Assembly: GCA_041530395.1 (NCBI GenBank) | Contig: CP136945.1 | Span: 2,480,001-2,544,000 of the forward strand | DNA: 64,000 nt | Direction of reading: 5' to 3' | From: Thermosynechococcaceae cyanobacterium Okahandja | GTDB taxonomy: Bacteria; Cyanobacteriota; Cyanobacteriia; Thermosynechococcales; Thermosynechococcaceae | Notes under the pieces: generated by a model | Databases searched by the model: none | What the model saw: the letters and a program-made list of their open reading frames with translations, nothing else | Told to the model about the DNA's origin: nothing | Part shown: piece after piece, positions 26,717-36,188 of the stretch | How positions within the stretch are numbered: position 1 is the stretch's first letter | Layout: each line of letters begins with the position of its first letter | Translations under genes and position numbers: made by a program

Positions 26717-27709
26717 TTAGTTACCCGGCACTTTTTGATACACACCGCGACTGAGTACCGTGGTGGTGAGCACGGGCCGCACCGCTTCATCTTGGGGGCG
26801 AATGGCCGGCTTGCCGCGGGGGTTGGCTCGCAGATACACAAACGTGGCCGTGTTAAAGTTCGAGCCACGACTGAGCACGCAGGCATAGAAACTATTGGGG
26901 GGAGAGGTGCTCAGGGCTGGCGTGCGCACGTAGGCGTTAATGGTAGGTGTGGTAACCGCCCCTTGGCAGGCGATCGGGGTATTGCTCAGGTCGGTCCAGT
27001 TGGCATCAATAAAATCGGCCACAACCGGTAGGTTGGCCAGATCATTGCTGGGGCTAGAGGTCTGGAGGTTGGCCCCCGTGGTTAAATTCAGCGGCCAAGC
27101 GGCAAAGTTGGTGTTGTTGGTGGGATCCACATAGCCGGGGGTTTGGTTAATGGTGGTGCCGTTGAGGGTTGCGTACTGCCGCAGTTGATAGCGCCGCAGC
27201 CGCGCCACCCCCTGCCACTCACTGTCTGCTGTGGTGTCGAGGTAGTAAATGACCAACGTATAGGCACGGCGGGCATTTTGTACCCGTAGGCACTGAGCAT
27301 CACCGCTAGGGCAACTGGTGGGCAACACAAAGGCGGGATTGTTGTCGTAGGGCAGTTGCTCTAAAATCCACATGGCCAAAATGGGGCGGATATTCGCCCC
27401 AAAGTTGGGGAAGTAGTTGGTTAGGGGCGCGCGGGGACTGCCATCGGCGTTCGCACATAGGCCAGCCCCCCGTAAACACTCGCCATCATACACAAACGTG
27501 GCCTGCGCCAAATCCGCCACGATAAAGTTCATCGCCGACTGGAGTTCTTGGCGCACTTCGTTGAGGGAGGCCTCCCGCGACTCGGTTTCAATCATGTCAA
27601 TGAGGATGGCTCCAAGGGTAACAGTAATCACCGAGCCAATCAACAGCGAGACGAGAATCTCAATTAAGGTAAAGCCACGGCTCACTCGCCGCCACAGCCG
27701 CCATCGCAT
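26717..27709 (-). CDS. hpsC: Pseudopilin HpsC-like
   Basis: A 330-residue prepilin-like protein: a basic leader MRWRLWRRVSRG, cleavage site G^FTLIE with +5 glutamate, and a hydrophobic helix (ILVSLLIGSVITVTLGAI). GGGAGG lies seven bases before the ATG. The globular part is large for a pseudopilin and contains several cysteines (GECLRGAGLC, SCPSGDAQC). In filamentous cyanobacteria such as Nostoc punctiforme, Hps pseudopilins are required for hormogonium polysaccharide secretion and motility. The order hpsA, hpsB, hpsC matches that locus. The name is given by family resemblance and synteny. Confidence 0.8.
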   Translation of the reverse strand: MRWRLWRRVSRGFTLIEILVSLLIGSVITVTLGAILIDMIETESREASLNEVRQELQSAMNFIVADLAQATFVYDGECLRGAGLCANADGSPRAPLTNYFPNFGANIRPILAMWILEQLPYDNNPAFVLPTSCPSGDAQCLRVQNARRAYTLVIYYLDTTADSEWQGVARLRRYQLRQYATLNGTTINQTPGYVDPTNNTNFAAWPLNLTTGANLQTSSPSNDLANLPVVADFIDANWTDLSNTPIACQGAVTTPTINAYVRTPALSTSPPNSFYACVLSRGSNFNTATFVYLRANPRGKPAIRPQDEAVRPVLTTTVLSRGVYQKVPGN

Positions 27710-27720
27710 CGGGTGCCTCC

Positions 27721-28371
27721 CTAGCTACAGTCAGTAATGGAACAAAGGGTGGTGCTGGAGTCGCCCTGCACAATGTCGGTGGTAATCACCGCGAGGGGTA
27801 AGCCGGTGTTACCAATGGAGGTGGTCATGGTGGCGGGCTGCTGCGGAATGGGGGTGGTGGTACTGGGGCTGCCGCTGGTAAAGGTGGCGCGGCTATAGAC
27901 CCGTACCTGCATCGGGTAGCCAACAATGCGGCTGTTGGGGCCAAGGGTGAGGGTGCCCCGATACATTTGCACCACAAACTCAACATTGTTAAATGTGCGT
28001 AGGCAGCCTTGGGTGGCTGTGGTTGGTAAGCCCATGCCGCCACCGGTGCAGGTGGTGACGGTGGTGGGTGGTGCCTGCCCCGAGAGCAGGTTGGGTTGGC
28101 CGAGGGGAGCCGCCACCGAGCTTGCGGGCGGAATCACGCTGGTGGTAACGTTCACTCCCTGTTCCATGAGCACACGCATCCGATCGGCTTCCGCAAGGGC
28201 AAGGGCGCTGGCTTGGGCAATGCGATCGTTTTGCACCCGCGTGGCCGCAACAATCATTAGGGGCGCAGCGAGAGCCGCAACGGCCACGTTAGCCACCAGA
28301 ATGGCCACAATACACTCCACGAGGGTCAGCCCCTGCTGGGCCACGCGCACAGGCAAATAACGGATCTTCAT
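27721..28371 (-). CDS. hpsB: Pseudopilin HpsB-like
   Basis: A 216-residue prepilin-like protein with leader MKIRYLPVRVAQQG, cleavage before LTLVE (leucine rather than phenylalanine at +1, glutamate at +5), and a hydrophobic helix. AGGAGG lies six bases before the ATG at 28371 and overlaps the stop codon of hpsA, showing tight translational coupling. A GTG one codon upstream is less well spaced. The C-terminal region ends with two cysteines (TTLCSITDCS), as is common in pilins. Part of the hpsA-B-C-pseudopilin operon. Confidence 0.8.
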   Translation of the reverse strand: MKIRYLPVRVAQQGLTLVECIVAILVANVAVAALAAPLMIVAATRVQNDRIAQASALALAEADRMRVLMEQGVNVTTSVIPPASSVAAPLGQPNLLSGQAPPTTVTTCTGGGMGLPTTATQGCLRTFNNVEFVVQMYRGTLTLGPNSRIVGYPMQVRVYSRATFTSGSPSTTTPIPQQPATMTTSIGNTGLPLAVITTDIVQGDSSTTLCSITDCS

Positions 28372-28381
28372 CACGCACCTC

Positions 28382-31300
28382 CTAGATGGGGCAACCCGTC
28401 ACGCTGGGATCGACCCGGCCACCCCCATCGGGACGATTGGCGCAGCGTAACCGCAGAATATAGGGATCGTCGGCAGGTAATTCGGTGTAGTATTCACTCC
28501 GCTGCCGCGCTGGGGTAATAAAGCGGGAGGCCACCGGCCCTGCTGGAGCCAACTGGAGACCTACATCGTAGCCCCACCGCCGAGCCGGCGCACCGTAATA
28601 CTTAATACGCTCATTAGTATCGGCAGGACAGTTAAACGCCGTGTTGACGTCGCGGCAAGCAGCAGTTGTGGGCACTTCCCACTGATCTTGGTCAAACGGA
28701 CCCGTGGCTTGGGTCGAGAAGCTAAGCTGAATGAACGACCCCTGAATCCAGAGGTTGCCCCATCCTTCAATAAAGCGGGGGAAGTTGTGCATGCCGCCGT
28801 AGGACTGGGTGGGGCGCGAGGGCACAATGCCGCTGATAATCACGGCGTTAACGCGCGTATCTGCGGCTCCATTGCGCGATCGGTCATCCCCAAAGCCGTA
28901 GTAACTGTTGTAGGGGTTATTGGGGGCGGGGTCGCCACCCGTGCCGCTGGGATAGAACTTCAGCTCGTCACCATTGCGGTCAATGCGCTCCCCCGTTAGG
29001 TGATTAATGGCCCACGGGGTACCATTGCGATCCACAAAGATGGGGGAACTGGGGTCGAAGGGGCTTTCCCGTAGCCAGACCCCATTCGCCAGTAGGTCGG
29101 CACTGGGGCGGTTGGCATTGAGGAACGAGGTGCGCAGGTTAGCGGTGTTAAGGCACCCAGGATAGACCGGACTGTTGGAGCTATTGTTCACCCGGGCCGC
29201 GTCTGCCGTTTCTTGGGTATAGTTCGTGGCCACGTTTTCCGGTGACTGATTCCCATACCCTTGAATCGTGTTGTTGTAGGCTTGGGCAAAGTAGTCGTTG
29301 GCAGAGCCGTTGCAGAAGTTACTCGAAAGAATGGTGACCGCATCCCCTAAAATTTCGGTGGGTCGCCACGTGTCGGAGTCGGGGCGGGCAAAACGACCGT
29401 CAAGGGTGGTGCGGTTATCGTAAAACTCGGTGGGCCCAAAGTTATCGGGCAGTTTTTGGGTGAACTCTTCAATGCGGTTCCCCTCACTGGTGGTGCCGTT
29501 GGTACTGTGCCAGTTAAAGTGCCCTTGGATATAAACGGGGTTATCGCTAATAAACGAAAGACCGGCAATGTTTTTATCCGCAGGAATGCCTTGGCGATCC
29601 AGCCGAACCCCGTTCCAGAGCCGGAAGCCGTTGGGGCGGCGCATCGGGTCGGCAAAAAAGTCCACGGGCTTGGTGGAAATACCCCGATTGGTGAGTACCG
29701 GGTCGTGGGGATTGGCCGGATCGGTGTTCATCCAGTTCTGGCCGCTCACCGCCGGGCGGGCAATGCCGTCTTCGCGCACCGCATCTTCGCGGAAGGCATA
29801 GACAATGCCCCCCATCGGCAGCCACGTATCACCGCCAATGGGAGTGCGCCGCAGCAGGTCAAGATCCAGATCCATTTCCCGTGCGGCCATTTCCTCGCGG
29901 CCATTGAAGAGGGTGTTGTCGAGGAAGGCCACATTGCGGGCATTGCCGTTAAAGTCAATGATCTGGTTCAGCCGATTGGGGAAACGGTTCCCGCCAATGA
30001 GCACTCCCGCCCCCGCCTCGGTGGGAATTAAAAAGTCACTGGGGGTGGGGCGGGGCGTGGCGGCGATCGCCGCGGGGGTCACGCCATTAAAGATAGCCCG
30101 CAAGGCCGGATACTTAATGACCGTGTTAAAGGTGCCCAGAATGGGGGCTGTCGGACTTGAGCTACCGCTGCGCTCAGCTAAGCGAACAATGACGGAGCCA
30201 GTAGGAATGGGGCTGGAGCCGCTACCACCACTGCGCTGGGTGCCGCCAAGGTAGCGCAACGTAACGGGGCCAGCGGCTGGGGTTATGGGCAATTGCACCA
30301 CAAAGCGCCCCTCGAGTTGACCCCAGTTGGGTTGGCGAATTTCGACAATATCACCAGCCCCTAGGGCAATGTTTGTTGTGAGCGTGACTGTAGTGTTAAG
30401 AAGCGGATTGTTGGGGAACGATACGGGGGCACTAACCGTTCCAGTTACTAGGGTGGCTCCCAGCGGCATGATCGAGGCAGAGGCACCCGCCCGAATAACG
30501 GTACCGCTAGACACATTCCCTGCTGGAGCCGGGTTGGGGTTTCGTAGTTTGACCGACAGGACTTTGCCAGTGAGGTTATCACGAATAACCTCCCTAATCT
30601 CCATCTGCCCCACGCCCGCAATATAAACACTGCGGTTAACATCTGAAGGCCGCACATCAAAGTTATAGCTCGGGGCATCTTCTAGCTGGACGGTGACCTC
30701 ACGGCCAGGCTGGGGCATCGGAAACTCCTGACCAATGACAAACCCCCGCTTGTTCTCCCCTAAGCAAAAGGCATCCCGCAGGTGTTGATAAGCGTTAGGA
30801 ATGCTGCAACTGTAGCCTGATGGGTTGAGCTCGTAGTTCACCTGCTCTTTGAGGGCAATGAGCCGCGCCAAGCGGGCATTCACATCGGTAGCAGTTTCCT
30901 GGAGGGGGCGTGCTGACCAGCTTGCATTGCTAGTGAGGGCGGTAATGTAGGCGTTGGCATCGAGGTAGCCGCCCCGATAGGTCAGGCGACGATCTCCGGG
31001 AAAGCCTTGGCGATAGACCTCTACCCTACTGCTGGTGTGGGTGTCACGGAAGGGATAGACCTCACCATTGCTGAGGGGAGGCGGCGTAGTTGGTATAGTT
31101 GGTTTCTGGAAGTCATCTAAGTTGGCAATTGCTTCGTTAAGCGGCCCAAGCTGCCCTAGATCAAAGCTAAGATTTTCCAGCGTATTCACACTGTGAGCCA
31201 GCATCCCCAGCATACAGGCGGCGGTTTGGCGGGTGCTTTGATCCGCTAGGCTATCGTTGCCATAGGTGGGGTCGAGGGCACGCGCTAGGTTAGAAAAGTT

Positions 31301-33526
31301 CCCTGCCCGCGTACTCAGCGGGTTGGGGTGAGTAACCCCCGCTTCCTGCCGCGGCGGAAAGGCACCTAGCATGCCGCTGGCACCGGTACTTTGATCGGCG
31401 GCATAGTTCACCAAGTTACGCAGTGCCGTCTGCATGGGGGTGCTGTTGGGGTTGGGCGGCACAAACTCCCAGCCGTTGGTGCCCCGACCGGTAAAGAAGT
31501 CAAAGAACTGGGTTCCCGCGGGCAGGGTCACTCCCGCATACTGGTTAAACATGATGCTGCGCAGGGCGGCTTGGGGGGTGCCGTGGTGGTGGGTGGTGGC
31601 CAAGCAGGCAATGGGTTCGTAACCGCCGGTATCTTGCCCCGGGTAGGGCTGCACAAAGGGATCGGGAATGCCGGAGTTAACGGTGGTGCCTGCCGCTTTG
31701 TAGTGGTAAATGGCGGTGGCTTGCACGGCGGCAAGGTCATCCCGCAGGGCGCGGTGCTGGTAAAATTCGTTGCGGCGGGCATTGTTGGCGGTGTTGCCCG
31801 CTGGCGGGTCAAGGGGTTTGCCCAGTTCCAGCCGCTCGCCCACAATAATCCGCAGCCCTTCTTGGCGGGCGCGGCGTTCCCAGTAGCCATCTAACCCGAC
31901 TTCAGTGCGGCGATCCACTTCCGCAGAGGCGGGGACGGTGTTGCGCAACAGCAGTTGATTCGTCGAGGGAATTTGGGTGCCAATGAGGGTGCCATCCGGT
32001 ACGACGCGATCCGCAAATTCAGCGGCCACCGCCGGGTTGTTTTCGAGGGCATCGCGGGTAACATTGGCATAGACGGGGCGCGGTCCGTAGCGATCGTCGG
32101 CGCGGTAGGTATCGTCCACGTAGGGCTTAGAAACCTGCTGGTTCGAGAACCGCCCCGTCCCGCCCGTATCGGCGGGGCCATAGAATTGGCTGGTCCAGTT
32201 ATTGGCGCGATAACTGGCATTGCTGGTGTCAGCGGTGGCGCGCGATCGGCTGCGATCGTCGGTAACAATCAACACCGGATTCAGCGCCAACTGCGCCGGT
32301 TGGCTCACGCTATCGACCACCGAGTCACGGCTGGCACGAAACTGGGTATTTTGCCCAGGCGGATCGCTATCGCCGGTGGTGTAGGGGTCGGCAGGGGGTT
32401 CGCGGTAGGAGTGTACCGTAGTGATACCACTGGTGTTGTTGTCCCGCAGGGTACCGGCAATAAACTGGCCTTGGAAAATTGGCTCACTGGTGTTGCCGTC
32501 GTTATCGAAGTCGAAGATATCCGGCACCTGAGCGGTGGTAATTTCCGATGCGGTACGGGTATAAATACAGGAGCGGGGAGAACTCACCAAGTAGGCGGTG
32601 AAGTTGTTGCCGCCCCCAACAAAGATGCTGCCCTCGGTGTGCATGGCCCCATTCCAACGGAACGGCGGCCCAGGGAAAATTTCGAGATCGTTGCGGAACC
32701 ACGCCCCCCACTTGTTGCCGCGATCCAGTTCCCGCTCTTGAGTAAACTCTAGGGTGGCTAGGGCTTGGCCGCCATTGCGGTTTTCATACACAAAGGCATC
32801 AATTTGAAAGTTCTTGCGGAGGCTGGCAGACCCCACACTGTCCCAGCCCGCCTCGGCGGTTTCGGCGGCCACCCCCCCAGCACTGGCGCACTGACCTGCT
32901 GTTTCCGAAATGTTGAGCGATCGATTACGGGTGACAAGGGTAGCGGCCTTTTGGGCATCGGTTTGGTTAATTTGGGTGTCGTTGGGGCGGGTCATTAAGA
33001 TCGAGTAGGCGACAATGGAGTCGGGCGTGGGCTGAAAGACCCATGCGTTATCGAGGTCGCCATCGCCGTTAATGTCAATGCGCTGCTCGTCGTCGAGGGT
33101 GTAGGGGTCGGGGTTTGCCCCTTCATTGCGCATGAGCTCCTGAAGCCGCGCTTCCCCCGGCACACCACTGGGGCGGCGCGGTTCTCGGGTAAAGAGGTAC
33201 TCGAGCTTGGCCTTGGCGCGGTCAATGGCGGGGGTGGCCGCATTCAACACTTGAATATCTTGGCGCTCACCGGCCACTTGGCTGGTGCGGTTGAGGGTGC
33301 GCAACATGAGGGCACCCACCGTTAGGGTCAGCACCAACACCACAATAATGGCGGTGGGCAAGACAAACCCCGCCCGACCCCAGCGGGCAGACCGCTGCTG
33401 CCGCCGTAGGGGGGACAGGCGACGCTGTAACCACAGTCGCAGTTGATAAAATAGGTGGCGGATGCTGCGAATCAGCTTACGATACTGTCGTTTAGAAAGG
33501 CCGAAGCGTCGGTGGTGCTGAGTCAT
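28382..33526 (-). CDS. hpsA: HpsA-like giant prepilin-type surface protein
   Basis: A 1714-residue protein. The first 50 residues are strongly basic and are followed by GRAG^FVLPTAIIVVLVLTLTV, a prepilin-like cut site and membrane helix in which position +5 is threonine, not glutamate. The long extracellular part has no repeats I can name and contains scattered cysteines. It resembles HpsA of the hormogonium polysaccharide locus in size, N-terminal organisation and gene order. AAGG lies seven bases before the ATG. It is the first gene of a four-gene leftward operon, with stop and next Shine-Dalgarno overlapping. Likely assembled or exported with a type IV pilus or pseudopilus; the role in this organism is inferred. 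Confidence 0.82.
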   Translation of the reverse strand: MTQHHRRFGLSKRQYRKLIRSIRHLFYQLRLWLQRRLSPLRRQQRSARWGRAGFVLPTAIIVVLVLTLTVGALMLRTLNRTSQVAGERQDIQVLNAATPAIDRAKAKLEYLFTREPRRPSGVPGEARLQELMRNEGANPDPYTLDDEQRIDINGDGDLDNAWVFQPTPDSIVAYSILMTRPNDTQINQTDAQKAATLVTRNRSLNISETAGQCASAGGVAAETAEAGWDSVGSASLRKNFQIDAFVYENRNGGQALATLEFTQERELDRGNKWGAWFRNDLEIFPGPPFRWNGAMHTEGSIFVGGGNNFTAYLVSSPRSCIYTRTASEITTAQVPDIFDFDNDGNTSEPIFQGQFIAGTLRDNNTSGITTVHSYREPPADPYTTGDSDPPGQNTQFRASRDSVVDSVSQPAQLALNPVLIVTDDRSRSRATADTSNASYRANNWTSQFYGPADTGGTGRFSNQQVSKPYVDDTYRADDRYGPRPVYANVTRDALENNPAVAAEFADRVVPDGTLIGTQIPSTNQLLLRNTVPASAEVDRRTEVGLDGYWERRARQEGLRIIVGERLELGKPLDPPAGNTANNARRNEFYQHRALRDDLAAVQATAIYHYKAAGTTVNSGIPDPFVQPYPGQDTGGYEPIACLATTHHHGTPQAALRSIMFNQYAGVTLPAGTQFFDFFTGRGTNGWEFVPPNPNSTPMQTALRNLVNYAADQSTGASGMLGAFPPRQEAGVTHPNPLSTRAGNFSNLARALDPTYGNDSLADQSTRQTAACMLGMLAHSVNTLENLSFDLGQLGPLNEAIANLDDFQKPTIPTTPPPLSNGEVYPFRDTHTSSRVEVYRQGFPGDRRLTYRGGYLDANAYITALTSNASWSARPLQETATDVNARLARLIALKEQVNYELNPSGYSCSIPNAYQHLRDAFCLGENKRGFVIGQEFPMPQPGREVTVQLEDAPSYNFDVRPSDVNRSVYIAGVGQMEIREVIRDNLTGKVLSVKLRNPNPAPAGNVSSGTVIRAGASASIMPLGATLVTGTVSAPVSFPNNPLLNTTVTLTTNIALGAGDIVEIRQPNWGQLEGRFVVQLPITPAAGPVTLRYLGGTQRSGGSGSSPIPTGSVIVRLAERSGSSSPTAPILGTFNTVIKYPALRAIFNGVTPAAIAATPRPTPSDFLIPTEAGAGVLIGGNRFPNRLNQIIDFNGNARNVAFLDNTLFNGREEMAAREMDLDLDLLRRTPIGGDTWLPMGGIVYAFREDAVREDGIARPAVSGQNWMNTDPANPHDPVLTNRGISTKPVDFFADPMRRPNGFRLWNGVRLDRQGIPADKNIAGLSFISDNPVYIQGHFNWHSTNGTTSEGNRIEEFTQKLPDNFGPTEFYDNRTTLDGRFARPDSDTWRPTEILGDAVTILSSNFCNGSANDYFAQAYNNTIQGYGNQSPENVATNYTQETADAARVNNSSNSPVYPGCLNTANLRTSFLNANRPSADLLANGVWLRESPFDPSSPIFVDRNGTPWAINHLTGERIDRNGDELKFYPSGTGGDPAPNNPYNSYYGFGDDRSRNGAADTRVNAVIISGIVPSRPTQSYGGMHNFPRFIEGWGNLWIQGSFIQLSFSTQATGPFDQDQWEVPTTAACRDVNTAFNCPADTNERIKYYGAPARRWGYDVGLQLAPAGPVASRFITPARQRSEYYTELPADDPYILRLRCANRPDGGGRVDPSVTGCPI

Positions 33527-33779
33527 GGGACAACCTTAGGGGGGGTAGGGAACTATCCGGACCAACAGGGGTCTGATCACTCTTAGTGTGGTTATTTTTC
33601 CGCTAAAAATTTCAGGCGGATGGGAACCTCTTCATAAAAATTTACAATTTATGCAGGGATTCGGTTGGGCGGCACACCCACCATAACCACACCAACAACC
33701 GCAACTATTCTAATTTCGTATTTTGACCGTTAGTTTAAGGATAGGGAGTGACCCAGATCACGAACGTAGGACAACCGCG

Positions 33780-36188
33780 ATGGGGCAGTGGGTGCAAGTT
33801 TTAGTGGACTGCCCCACGGGGGAGGAGGCCTACACCTACGGGGTGCCCACGGGCTGGTCGGTGGCGGCGGGGGATGTGGTGGAGGTGCCCTTTGGCCGCC
33901 AGATGCGGTGCGGGGTGGTGCTGGGGGTGCTCAGGGATCTGCCCCAGCATCTCTCGCCGGATCAGGTGCGATCGGTGGCGGCGGTGGTGGGAGCCTCGTT
34001 TTTGCCTGCGGGCTACTGGTCGTTACTGGAGCAGGTGGCGGCCTACTACTGTACGCCCTTGGTGCAGGTGGTGCGCACGGCCTTACCGCCCGGGGTGCTG
34101 GGGCACTCGCACCGGCGGCTGCGCTTGCGATCAACGGCCATACCGCCCCTGTCGGCAGTGGCGCAACGGCTTGTGCAACTGCTGCAAAGGAGTGCCACGG
34201 GGGACTACAGTGTGCGTTACCTCCAACAACAGGTGCCCCGTGCCCAACGGGGGATTACTGAACTGGTGCGCTTAGGGGTGGCGGAGGTGTATTTAGCGCC
34301 GCCCCCACGGCAGCAGGCCCAGTGGCAACAGGCGGTGGTGCTGTTGCGTTCGGATGGGGCAGGACTGAGCGATCGCCAACGGCAGATTATTCAATACCTT
34401 CAGCAGCAGCCCCAAGAGTGTTGGCTACAGGAGGTGGTGCGGGCAACGGGCAGCAGCACCCAAACCATTCAACGCTTGGCGCAGCGGGGGTACGTGGCCA
34501 TTGTGGAGCGGCAGCGGTGCCGTTTAGATCAGGGGGTGGCGGTGCCGATGGATCTGCCCCAATCTTTAACGCCTGCCCAAGAAACGGCGTTGGCGGCGAT
34601 TTTGGCGGCGTTGGGGACGGCGCACCGGTTTTTGTTGCACGGGGTCACGGGGTCCGGTAAAACCGAGGTGTATTTACAGGCGATTGCCGCCTGCTTGGCG
34701 CGGGGGCGATCGGCGTTGCTATTGGTGCCGGAAATTGGTTTAACGCCGCAGTTGACGGATCGGGTGCGGGCACGCTTTGGCGAGAAGGTGGTGGTTTACC
34801 ACAGTGGCCTGAGTGATGGGGAGCGCTATGACACGTGGCGGCTGACGCTGTTGCCGGAACCACGGGTGGTCATTGGCACCCGTTCCGCCATCCTACTGCC
34901 CCTTGTGGGGTTGGGTCTCATTACCTTAGATGAGGAGCACGACCCGAGCTACAAGCAGGATCAACCGCAGCCCTGTTACCATGCCCGCACGGTTGCCGAG
35001 TGGCGATCGCGCCAAGAACAGTGTCCCCTCATTTTAGGGTCGGCCACGCCCGCGCTGAGTACATGGCACTGGGCCACTGCCGGCGACCTCACGTACCTGA
35101 GGTTACCGCAGCGGATCCATGGGTTACCCCTGCCGCCGATTACGGTGGTGGATATGCGCCAAGAGCTACAGCAGGGCAACCGCACCATGTTTAGCCGGGT
35201 GCTCCAGCAGGCTCTCAGGGAACTGCCGCAGCAGCGGGCGCAGGCTATTTTGTTTATTCAGCGGCGCGGCCATAGTACGTTTGTAGCCTGTCGCAGTTGT
35301 GGCACCGCCCTGCATTGCCCCCATTGCAGTGTTTCCCTCACGGTGCACTTACAGGAGCCACACGCCCAAGTGTTACGCTGTCACTACTGTAATTACCGCC
35401 AAGGGTTGCCCCAGCGCTGCCCAAGCTGTGGTTCCCCCTACCTAAAACCCTTTGGCAGTGGCACCCAGCGCGTGGTGGCACAGTTGCAGCAGCACTTTCC
35501 AGACCTGCGGGTCCTGCGCTTTGACAGTGACACCACCCAACGCAAGGGGGCGCATCGTCAGCTTTTGCAGGAGTTTGCCGCCGGTAAGGCCGATGTCATG
35601 GTGGGCACCCAGATGCTCACCAAGGGGATTGATTTACCCCAAGTGGCTGTGGTGGGCATTTTAGCTGCCGATGGCTTGCTCCATTTACCGGATTACCAAG
35701 CGGCAGAGCGCACGTTTCAGGTGCTTACCCAAGTGGCGGGGCGATCGGGACGGGGGCACGTCGGCGGTCGCGTTATTTTGCAAACCTACGTGCCGGAGCA
35801 TCCGGTCATTGGGGCGGTGCAAACCTACGCTTGGGAAACGTTTGCCCAGCAGGAACTGGCCAGCCGTGAGCCGTTGGGCTACCCTCCCTACCGCCAGTTG
35901 ATTCTGCTGCGCCTGAGCAGCCCAGACCCGGATCGGGTTGCCGCCGTGGCCACGACCCTAGCGGAGCAGTTGGCTACCCTTGCCCCCATCCAGCGGGGAG
36001 ACTGGCAGATCCTAGGCCCGGCACCGGCGGCGATCGCCAAAATTGCCCAGCGCTACCGCTGGCAAATTCTGCTTAAGGGCAACCCAGACACCCTCGGTCG
36101 TTTAAGCCCCCACCTGCTGAGCCTAAAGCAGCAGTGCCCGTCGCAGGTGCGCCTAAGTATTGACGTTGACCCCCTGAACTTCCTTTAG
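33780..36188 (+). CDS. priA: Primosomal protein N' (replication restart helicase PriA)
   Basis: 3'-to-5' DNA helicase that reloads the replisome at stalled forks. The 802-residue protein has the N-terminal 3'-end-binding region (YTYGVP, VPFGRQMRCGVV), Walker A (GVTGSGKTEVY), the DEEHD Walker B box, and an eight-cysteine zinc-binding insert (CRSC, CPHC, CHYC, CPSC). Helicase motifs V and VI (GTQMLTKGIDLP, QVAGRSGRG) follow. The frame is open from 33723, but the ATG at 33780, preceded by AGG at nine bases, gives the family-standard N-terminus (MGQWVQVLVDC). Its last 36 bases overlap the convergent cruF gene. Confidence 0.95.
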   Translation: MGQWVQVLVDCPTGEEAYTYGVPTGWSVAAGDVVEVPFGRQMRCGVVLGVLRDLPQHLSPDQVRSVAAVVGASFLPAGYWSLLEQVAAYYCTPLVQVVRTALPPGVLGHSHRRLRLRSTAIPPLSAVAQRLVQLLQRSATGDYSVRYLQQQVPRAQRGITELVRLGVAEVYLAPPPRQQAQWQQAVVLLRSDGAGLSDRQRQIIQYLQQQPQECWLQEVVRATGSSTQTIQRLAQRGYVAIVERQRCRLDQGVAVPMDLPQSLTPAQETALAAILAALGTAHRFLLHGVTGSGKTEVYLQAIAACLARGRSALLLVPEIGLTPQLTDRVRARFGEKVVVYHSGLSDGERYDTWRLTLLPEPRVVIGTRSAILLPLVGLGLITLDEEHDPSYKQDQPQPCYHARTVAEWRSRQEQCPLILGSATPALSTWHWATAGDLTYLRLPQRIHGLPLPPITVVDMRQELQQGNRTMFSRVLQQALRELPQQRAQAILFIQRRGHSTFVACRSCGTALHCPHCSVSLTVHLQEPHAQVLRCHYCNYRQGLPQRCPSCGSPYLKPFGSGTQRVVAQLQQHFPDLRVLRFDSDTTQRKGAHRQLLQEFAAGKADVMVGTQMLTKGIDLPQVAVVGILAADGLLHLPDYQAAERTFQVLTQVAGRSGRGHVGGRVILQTYVPEHPVIGAVQTYAWETFAQQELASREPLGYPPYRQLILLRLSSPDPDRVAAVATTLAEQLATLAPIQRGDWQILGPAPAAIAKIAQRYRWQILLKGNPDTLGRLSPHLLSLKQQCPSQVRLSIDVDPLNFL

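Noticed and set aside
31955-32752. Long open frame on the plus strand inside hpsA (265 codons), and similar ones at 29456-30031 and 31391-31894
   Set aside because: They are shadows of the strongly supported hpsA gene. Composition is low-complexity and there is no recognisable domain.
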